A stretch of 64,000 bases of DNA from assembly GCF_002234675.1 (NCBI RefSeq), contig NC_019863.2:2842609-2906608 (forward strand), given 5' to 3'. Position 1 is the stretch's first letter, and every line of letters begins with the position of its first letter. A program made the position numbers and the translations under genes. This DNA is from Oryzias latipes (Eukaryota; Chordata; Actinopteri; Beloniformes; Adrianichthyidae). The notes beneath the pieces are model-generated. The model saw only the letters and a program-made list of their open reading frames with translations. It was not told the origin of the DNA and did not search any database. Shown here one piece after another: positions 56,001-64,000 of this stretch.

Positions 56001-58997
56001 TTTATCAAGAGACTATACCTTAAATGTTTTAGACTTTTTGTCCAGTAAAGAAAGCTTGCATTTAAGAGACATGTAGTCCTGGTCCAGGTGATGAGGAACT
56101 GTTTCGATCATCTCTTCCTGAGCCTTCTCCGTTTCAGACTTCAGAGTCTGAGCTAGCTCAATGTCAGCCAGGACCTAGGCAGAACCAAAAGACAACAGTT
56201 CAGGGTAAAGACCACCGAGGGCGTCAAATCAGACTCCAGAAGAAAACATCAAAACCATTTCTATATTACATATAACCTAAATTAAAGCTGCACCATTACG
56301 CAACCAATACAGTAATACAAGTTGATCAAAACCAATTTCCTCCCACTTACCATAAGCATCTGTTTTTTATGCTCAATGATCTCTTTGGTGTTGATGGTTG
56401 GGGGCCTGTTCCGGCCAAAGTTGTGAGGAATTGTGGTAAAAAATTTGGAGGAAAGTTCTTCTAGAAGATGTCTTTGGTTGGGTTTGTTCAAGGCTGCTTC
56501 AATCTCCTCTAAAACCTCAAAGCCCTTTGCAATCTGAACCTTACTTAGTTTGCCCAAGGGCATCTTTTTGATATCTGCATGATGACAAACAGACACAGAC
56601 CAAAATCAAGTGGGTATAGCTTTGGACTGTCGTTTCTTTGGCTTAAAAGTTTAGCATTTTGGGAAACGTTGTTTTAATTTAGACATTAAAATGTGAGGAA
56701 GACACTTGTTCTTCTGTCAAAAACAGTTCAAATAAATACCCACACAGCCCACTGAACAGGTACAGATGAATAAATAGATGGAGAAAGGAGACACATTTAC
56801 CTAAGTCCATACACTCCATTGCTTCCTTAAACATGTCATTGCTGAAAATAAGTGTAATGAGCTTCTGAGTGGCTTCATCGAGGGTACAAGGCAGGGTGTT
56901 TTTAGGCACTTTGACGGCTTTTCCATCAACACTGTCAACCTGGAGTGAAAAAGAAAGAAGATGCTGAGTACGGCTGCCATCAATGACACCAACATCTGCT
57001 GGCTGATAAAGCAGAGCACTTGCCTTGACCTCGGCATCCTGCTCTCCTTCCACCTCAATCAGAGTGTATTTCCCAGGATGAGTGACAAAGTTGCTCCTGT
57101 TGCTCCAGTCATTTTTTGTCTTGTCCTTAAACTTCTTCTCAAAGTCCTTGACAGCTTTCTCAGGCGTATCGAATGAGTTGAGTTTGTTTTGTCCAACTTC
57201 ACCCTGAATTTGCATGAAAGGACGAGGCAGTCACATGCAAATTGATAGAGGAAGAAGTGTATTACAACAAGGAACTGACAGTCTTTGTAAAGTCTGTATT
57301 CCAGTAAACCTCCAAACATTACTAAAGAAACTGGTGATATCTTGTATTTGGATAATAAATACATTCTTGATAGGGTAAAAATAAACATGTGTCATGTGCA
57401 GCAGATGTTTGAGCAAACTACAAATGTATTTCACACTGTAATGATGTGAGAAAATGTATAACTATTATTAAAGTATCAGAAAAATGGAACTAAATGTGAT
57501 TTAACAGTTGTTTACATCTCCACCAGCAACGCAAGAGAATTAGGAAACTTGCATGTGCAGAATTTGCCTCAACTATTTTGGCTACTTACACAGTCATCAT
57601 CACTATGGATGCAGTGTGCTTCTGATAGTTGATGTATTGGTTTTTAGCTGCTGCTTTTTTATTCCTTTTTGTTTTTTGTTTTGTTTGTTTTATGAATTGT
57701 TTAGTACTTTCTTTGTTGTACATGATGTACTCTATGATTCATGTTGAATCTGGGACACTGTCATGAAGGACTCATCTGTTCACCTCTTTTGTTTCCATGT
57801 ACAGCTTAAGATGACCACACACTATTTTGCACATTTAGATGTATTATTTATTTATTTAATATTATTTTATTATTTATTTATGTATTATGTATTTATTTAA
57901 CTTGAATGTCATTTCTGAATGTCCTTGCTGTTGCATATCTGTGAATTTCCCCATTGTGGGATAAATAAAGTTATATAATCTAATCTAATTATTTTGAACT
58001 GTAAAAATCAAACATCAAATAATATAAAGTCTATTAATCTATTGTAAAAGCGTTCCCAGTGGTCTTTTGATTGTAATGTATGCCGTTTTTAGGCTAAATC
58101 TAAACACTTGTGTCATTTTCTAGGACATAGTTACTGCAGAGCGGTGGGAGTTCATCAGAAATTCACGTCTGAGTTGTTGGCAAGGAGTAAGGCGAGCCCA
58201 CCCACCCCTCCCATCATCCATCTGTTTATACATTCTCCCACTAGCTTACAGCCCCTCACACCACCACCAACCTATCATTACCAGTGCATCTAAAATGGTG
58301 AGAAATATCAGATCTATCCATCCGTACAGTTTTGCTCCAGATTCCACCTCAGACGAGTAAAACAAAGACGTTCATGGATTTAATTGTCTGCAAAGGGATG
58401 CATCAGAATGGAGCTTCTGGCTTGCCGTAGAAACTTGTACATCACACTTACAAGCTTCTGCAAACAGCATTTTTTTCATCTGCTCTTGATTAACAACGAT
58501 TTGAATAATAAAAATACTTAAAAATGTCATTTTAAGATAGATTTTCCTAATAAAAGCATGTTCAAACACCAAGAAAGACTTCACATTTAATTGGAAATGA
58601 AAGGAAAAGTGAACCCACTTACCACTCTCCCCCACCGGTTCCACGAATAAAACCTCTTGTTTTCTTGAACGACCTGGATGACGTAGAACTTGTTGTTGTT
58701 GTGACCTATGTTGGTCTGGTTCAGCATGCAGCCGTAGTCCTCATACACCTGGTGAGAACCACGCATTTGTTTCCATCAAAAAGCCATAATGATGTTGACA
58801 TCATCATAAAGGGCCAACCAGCCCACCTCGCCCGTGGAAGCCAGGGGACACTGTTCATCCACCGCCCTTCTGCCTTTGGGCTGGGCCCCTGCAGCCAGAA
58901 GGGCCTCTTTGGCGGAGGTGAAGGCATCTTTGGGCTCCTCTTTCACTTTCTTCCCTCCAGCCTTGGCAGCAGAGGCAGCTCGTCTCTTTGGTGCCAT
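53009..58997 (-). CDS. parp3: PARP3, mono-ADP-ribosyltransferase (ten coding exons)
   Basis: Exons, 5' to 3': 58997-58827, 58748-58623, 57203-57024, 56939-56801, 56574-56351, 56174-56019, 55917-55831, 55747-55570, 55481-55338, 53184-53009. They join in frame to 526 residues (human about 533). A lysine-rich start (MAPKRRAASAAKAGGKK) is followed by the WGR domain (about 59-160, with NRWGRVGEVGQ at the exon 2/3 border). The helical regulatory domain follows (about 175-310, MPLGKLSK), then the catalytic domain. The H-Y-E triad is intact: His in LLWHGTN (379), Tyr in GRGIYFASENSKS (409), Glu in NSEYLIY (505). PARP3 is activated by DNA breaks and works in end-joining repair in the nucleus. All introns are GT-AG except intron 3, which starts GC (AAG|GCAAGT). 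It lies next to gpr62 on the same strand. Confidence 0.96.
54097..54702. mobile_element. hAT-type element in the last parp3 intron
   Basis: The ends TAGGGCTGCACGATAT and ATATTGTGCAGGCCTA are imperfect inverted repeats. An exact 8-bp duplication TCCTGAAT lies at 54089-54096 and 54703-54710. Both ends have GCGATAACGATAAATTTGCG repeats. It carries a nested MITE at 54284-54475 and no transposase frame. Confidence 0.88.
54284..54475. mobile_element. MITE nested in the hAT element
   Basis: Long inverted ends TAACCCTGGTCCTCAAGAGC and the reverse (GCTCTTCAGGACCAGGGTTA) enclose about 190 bp. It interrupts the hAT element. Confidence 0.85.
57540..57992 (+). mobile_element. 3' end of a non-LTR retrotransposon in parp3 intron 2
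   Basis: The end GAATTTCCCCATTGTGGGAT followed by AATAAAG and ATCTAATCTAA repeats resembles the 3' tail of Rex1/CR1-like fish LINEs. The 5' border is not visible; only the tail supports the call. Confidence 0.5.
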
Positions 58998-59560
58998 GTT
59001 TCCCCGGTCGTGTCTGCGCAGACACGGGAGTGCAGACGTCCTGCGTGACTTTAAGTAGCAGGTAAACAAAGTAGAGTAAGTAAAGCGATGTCTGTCTGTG
59101 TCTCCAGGCCCACGGCCGGCGTGGCTCCGTGGATCTGCGGTCACAAATTTAATGATCTGACAGGTCACAGTTTAACACCGGAAATGCTCGGACACAAACG
59201 TCCCGCACACGAACACGGTGGCACGTCAGCAGCTACAAGCGAACCGAATCTCTGCAAAGCAACGAGACCGGATCAGACCAACACCGTCCGACCGACGTTC
59301 ACGTGTCATCACTTTACCGAACAACCGAAAACTCACCGTTTAGCTACAGACTAGCAGCCGATTGAAGGGGCAGAAGACAGGAAAGGCCGGTTACAGCTTT
59401 GTCTCTGAATGGGTGAACAGGCCACGAACCGGAGACAGACCGTGACTGCGGGGTGGAGCCCGACTGCACTTTGTTTATCTTCAGTTGTAACACATGGAGG
59501 ACGTCTGCAGTCGGGCTGTTGTCGCCCCCTGGCGGCAGAAGCAAGTTAGATCAGGTCCCC
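58998..59560 (-). promoter_or_regulatory. CpG-rich upstream region of parp3
   Basis: CG dinucleotides are much denser here (for example 59180-59300) than in the surrounding AT-rich DNA. It lies directly upstream of the parp3 start codon and is a plausible CpG-island promoter with the 5' untranslated region. No TATA box seen. Confidence 0.55.
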
Positions 59561-60318
59561 TAAGTTTAGTGGCTGATGAAGGAAGGCAGCACTGGTAAAA
59601 AAACAAAAAAATGATGGAGAACACTTTCTACTAGTTTGAATCATACTATCAAACTATTTTTATTCTCTTCTATTGGTTTGATCAGTTTGATTTCGTTATG
59701 CAATCAACCTACTGCTCTTCTGTACGTTTTTTTGCCGTGCGGATCTTCTGTTATGGAAGTTATGGATATTATTCCTATCTTGTGCAATTTCTTCTGCAAC
59801 TAATGGTTCTTCTGCAATTCAATGAAGTTGCTGAAGCCTTTACCATAGAAATACTGTACATGGGGAAGGGTCTTCTGCAACCTTAAACTTTCTACAATCC
59901 TAACATCTGCTTTCTTTATTCTATTTAAAAATTCAAACAGGCATTTGTTCTGCTCTTTGTGGACTTTTCCGCTGTCTTCAAATGATTTCGCAAGTACTTA
60001 AAGTCTTTAAAAAATTCAAGTTGAAATTCTGAACAAACTGCTGTAACTCAACCACCGTTTGTCTCGGTGACATGATTTTCTAAAATGTAGGAAAATGCCC
60101 CAATTTCGGTATAAGAGATACACTTCATTACACGTGTTTGGAATAAATTCTGTTTGTATGAGTATTTTTCAACTAGATCAGCATTAAACCTCTTTATACT
60201 GTGGATTTCTCTCAAATCTTGAAACGTTGGTGCGAGTCAGGATCACACCATTGTACATCAGTTATCCCACCCCCTTTAATAGGAAAACTAACTTCCTTTC
60301 TACGGGGTTCTTCTTCTG
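59561..60318. other. No gene seen
   Basis: AT-rich. In human, RRP9 lies near PARP3, but nothing resembling a WD-repeat exon was recognised here. Confidence 0.45.
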
Positions 60319-60528
60319 TTAACCTTTGTGCTATCCTATGACCCCCCCTTACATTAACGTGTTCTTCCTACCATGACAAAGGTGGATAAAGGTGGAAAGA
60401 TTTCATGTAATCCATGGACACCAGTGAAGATCACAAATCATTGAAGAAAAAAGGTTCAGAGCACTGTCTAGTGGGTCTAGATGATCCAACTCCCAATTTT
60501 AAAGTGCCTAGGATAGCACAAGGGTTAA
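60319..60528. mobile_element. MITE family A
   Basis: TTAACCTTTGTGCTATCCTA at the left and GATAGCACAAGGGTTAA at the right; same orientation as the copy at 16874. Confidence 0.9.
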
Positions 60529-60839
60529 GAAGCAATGCCATTAAATAATTTAAAGCAACCACATTTAGCAATTACACATTTAAACATATTTCCACCACAA
60601 ATGCAACTTTTTACTTTCAGTTTTTACTTTTTACTTTAGTTTACTTTCTAACCCTCATTGTTGCACTGATAAAGACAGAGAAGAATCAAACCAATATTAC
60701 TTTTTTGTCTGCTTTTAACAAGTACAATTTAGGGATTCTGATGTTTTACATCAGTCGCTTTTCCAATTTGTTTTGAATTTTAATAAAATGTGCAAAAGTT
60801 CCCTTTGATTTGACTACCGTAATAATGAATGAGAAGAAA
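60529..60839. other. No gene seen
   Basis: AT-rich spacer between a MITE and the Tc1-like element. Confidence 0.5.
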
Positions 60840-63250
60840 TATCCTTTTCATTAGTTTGATATTCATTGCCCAAATAATTAAGACAACAATAAGTAAAACT
60901 GACTGATGTCAATAGCGGGTATTTCCACCATTTGCTGGGGTGCAGGTAGAGATTCGGAGGGGGAGGGGTGTCATTCTGGGTGTACTGAGAGTTTGAGGTG
61001 TCGTATCCCTCCAAGCCCTTAAAATTGCTTGGAAAACCATGTTATCATTATATCATTACATTTATCTATAAATCCATCTTCTCTGATCTTTTTTATATGT
61101 CTTATAAATCTGATATTGAGTGTTCTTCCTGAGACCTCTGCATTTACCGGGCTTGGGACCCGCACCAACAGAACACTGTTTTCTGGCCTGCTGAGGCTGC
61201 ATTTTTCTTTTCTCCATATTTATGTCTCTCTGTCTATTTGTCCATCTGTCCATCTTTTTTTTGTTTTAATTTTGTGGTTTTTTTGGTCATTTTTAATTTC
61301 TTTAGTTAGTTGTGGATTTTTGCAGGCCATCACATTTGAGAGGCCTCCCCTTTTGCCATGCCCATAACGAAGCTTGTTGACAGCGGCGTCTCCTGCTCCT
61401 CACCAGCCTCATGATGTCGTTTTGAGGCGTTCTACTCTTCTACAGGTGCTGCATAGTTCTGCAGGTAACTTGGGGGTGGGGTACCATCATCCAGTCTCTG
61501 CTCCAGTTGGTCTCAGATGTGCTCTGTTGGGTTCAGGTCATTGCTGGCCAAACCATATGAGACTCTCACACTTCCTTTGTTTATGTATGATTTATTTAGA
61601 AAATTTTCAAATAAGAAAACAATTCAAAAACGCAATTACACCATTCGAAAATAAAAATTACAAAAATAAAAAAAGATAAAAACAAATAAATAAATAAAAT
61701 AATCATACAAACAATACACTGTGCTACCAATATATGTGCAGCAAAGACATTAAACACCTCACACCTGTTGATATATTTGAAAGCTCACTGGGTCGTTTCT
61801 AAGGTCAAGGACATGTTCTAAGAAAGGTGACCAAATTTCAGATAATTTAGATCCAGAACCATTAATAGAATGTCTGATTTTTTCCAGCTTGATAAAAGAA
61901 AGTGAGTCTTTTATCCATTGTGAATGAGTGGGTGGGCAAAGATCTTTCCAGCGCATCAAGAAAGTCCACCGGGCAAGCAGTGTCAAAAAAGCTACAAGAC
62001 CCTCAGACCAAGGTGAGAGGGACTGATTGTCCGGGAGTACACCAAAGAGAGCTTTCATTGGGGATTGCTGTACTCTGACGTAACAGACAGAGGCTAGTGA
62101 GTCAAACACAGAGTTCCAGAAAGCGACGGGCATGTCAAAAACATGAGTGAGATATGCAGGGCCTAGATTACATTTTACACAGTTAGGATCAGTACCAAGA
62201 AAAACTCTGGCAAGTATAATTCTAGACCAATGAGCTCTATGAACCACTTAACATTAAATGATACAGTGGGCACACATTTATGAGGAGTGAATTTGTCCAA
62301 GCACAGATCTCCACTGATCATCATTTATGTCCACATGGAGCTCTTCTCACCAAGCCACGCATAGATGGTCAGATGTTGAATCAAGGCTGGATAGTAAGAA
62401 GTTATACATTTTTTATATTGTACCCTTCAGAGAGGGGTTGATCCCCATGAAAGTATCAGCCATAGGTCACACTTCCTGAAGTCCACCTGTGACAGTTCTG
62501 GCATCACGTGGTGGAGCATTATCATCCATGAACAAAAAGTTGGGGGTGTGCTGGTGAAATTGGGGGATGATGATGGCTCTATGATGTCTCTGAGGTAAGA
62601 ACCAGCTGTGGTTGGACCTTTTACAACAACCAAATCGGTTGTGTACTGACAGCTGATGCCTGTGCAGAATGTTGCGGCTCCTCCTCCAACGCAAACCCTG
62701 GGGACCATGTTGACCTCAGCGTAGTGGTCACCTCGCCATCTCCACCCACACTGACGACCATCATTTCAGTACAAGGTGACCTAACACTCCTCAGAACAGG
62801 ACGGTATACCGTTGCTGCATTGTCCAGGTCACATGGTCTTGTACTGCATACGTGTGTCTTGGTGTCAGTGTAGTCTCCTGCAGCGGTCGTCTGTCATTCA
62901 AGTCAAAGCGGTGGATTTGGTTGGCTTGTCTGGACTCCACCGTGCTTTGCTTGTACCCCCCACATCTGGTAAACGGACCTGCAGCTGTGTGGCGTTTGCT
63001 AAACCATGTCTGAGGTCAGAGGTCCTTAGGTCCTGGTCATGGTTGTGGTCTGTCGCAGGCGGGGCTCCACTGTCACACACTCTGACACTAGTTCTGTGTC
63101 TTGTGTAAGTCTGCTGATGACACTTTGAGACAAGTTCACCGGCAACATCTGACTGCCTACTACCAACCTGAAGGCGCTATGGTCAGGTGATGCTGCTTAT
63201 CCGTTCAGCCGCGTCGTGTGTTCATGACTGTTTGAATGATGAACTTGGAA
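60840..63250 (-). mobile_element. Tc1-like transposon, decayed, interrupted by an L1 fragment
   Basis: On the minus strand between about 62760 and 62430 the transposase catalytic region is visible (TTDLVVVKGPTT, then FMDDNAPPRDAR with the second catalytic Asp). After the insertion it resumes at 61565-61374 with the motif for the third catalytic residue (DLNPTEHIRDQLEQR). Upstream transposase sequence probably extends to about 63200. Many stops and frame changes occur. The outer ends are uncertain because no terminal repeats were matched. Confidence 0.75.
61577..62466 (-). mobile_element. 5'-truncated L1-type LINE inserted in the Tc1-like element
   Basis: An exact 11-bp target duplication TCACACTTCCT flanks it (61566-61576 and 62467-62477). 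The minus-strand frame 62247-61759 (162 codons) resembles the C-terminus of L1/Tx1 ORF2, with CVKCN near its start and PFLEHVLDLRNDP near its end. The 3' end (low coordinate) is A-rich on the minus strand (61620-61700), as expected. The 5' part is missing. Confidence 0.8.
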
Positions 63251-64000
63251 AATCAGCTTGTTATCCCCACAGAATGTTGAGATTGATGCCACATTAAAAG
63301 CTTTTTTTCTTTTAGACTTTTTTGGTTTTGGACCCAATAAGTAACACAGTGAGAACAGTGTGTGGAAAACACTAAATGAGGTGTGTGTGTCACCCCAAAA
63401 CAATTATCTCCCTATCCTGAAAATCTGTGAAGTGAAACCAACACCGTGTTTATGACATCCACTGAGTTTTTCACAAAATCTCTAACTTGTTGAGAGTAGT
63501 TTTTCCACGTATCACTGAAAGCAGTTTTATTGCCAGAAAAAGCTGAGAACAAAGGGATGTTTCTGTTTTTATCCTTGATTTTTGCCCAGTTTTTTAATAC
63601 ACAGAAATTACAGTTTGTTTTGACCTTTTTCACGAATTTTCAAAAATGATCCTGACCCAACTAAAGAATCTTAAACTATTTGCAGTGAACTAGATTGTGA
63701 TAATAGCTAATACGTTTGTTATTTACTAGGTTTAAAGTGTACTTTCTTGCATTTCTTTGTGCAATTTGCAATTAGGAATACTCTTACTTGCATACTATTT
63801 TTATTGTTTGCTCACCACTCAACAAATATTTGAGTTTTTTTAAGCCACAGCATCAACTGTAGACTATTTTCACTAGTTTACAGGTTTGCTTCTGCATCAA
63901 TGTTTATGTCACAGACATTAAAGATACAAACCACAATTGTATTTAAGAAATGTGAAGCAACAGAACACATGCATGCGGTTCTCAAGTTCAGAGTTGAGTT
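63251..64000. other. No gene seen
   Basis: AT-rich sequence to the window end. Short frames have no recognisable domain. Confidence 0.5.

Noticed and set aside
59561-60318. Possible RRP9 next to parp3
   Set aside because: Expected from human gene order, but no WD-repeat coding or exon pair could be seen.

Overview
The window is vertebrate genomic DNA, almost certainly from a ray-finned fish and probably a percomorph; a medaka-like species fits but is not proven. It has long introns with GT/AG borders, low coding density, and many fish-type transposable elements: a chromodomain Ty3/Gypsy element, a Rex/RTE-like LINE with a GGAT tail, tRNA-derived SINEs, and hAT, Tc1/mariner, Harbinger and piggyBac-like elements. 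There is no bacterial or phage content, no CRISPR array and no operon.

Four intact host genes were found. oxtr, the isotocin/oxytocin-type receptor, is on the + strand (exons 22195-23122 and 29087-29340). cav3, caveolin-3, is on the - strand (39348-37323, two exons) and converges on oxtr. gpr62, an orphan GPCR, is a single exon on the - strand (51041-49755). parp3, a mono-ADP-ribosyltransferase of DNA repair, is on the - strand (58997-53009, ten coding exons, 526 residues reconstructed). From memory, OXTR/CAV3 and GPR62/PARP3 are neighbouring pairs on human 3p25 and 3p21, so the window appears to join two pieces of one ancestral block. Just upstream of cav3, on the same strand, lies a broken three-exon caveolin-2-type gene (43703-42741). 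Its order and orientation mirror CAV2-CAV1, so it looks like a decayed second member of a caveolin cluster.

Layout. 1-22 kb holds no recognisable host gene and is layered transposon debris: Harbinger remnants, a MITE split by a hAT element, a complete but decayed chromovirus with both LTRs (4068-9302), a TA-flanked element and its partial copy, further MITEs and SINEs. 22-29.3 kb is oxtr with a 6 kb intron. 30.5-35.7 kb holds a GC-rich TIR element and an unusual composite unit: about 340-bp inverted arms enclosing a decayed coiled-coil coding region and the 5' half of a Gypsy-like element. 37-44 kb is the caveolin pair. 45.1-48.2 kb is a LINE with target-site duplications. 49.7-51.0 kb is gpr62. 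53-59 kb is parp3, with nested DNA transposons in its last intron. 60-63.3 kb is a Tc1-like element interrupted by an L1-type fragment.

The host genes do not form one pathway; they are a conserved neighbourhood. The most unusual items are the composite inverted-repeat unit at 31386-35657 and the caveolin-2-like pseudogene. All coordinates come from reading the sequence by eye. Exon borders were checked by reading frame and splice sites; transposon borders are exact only where a duplication or terminal repeat is stated.
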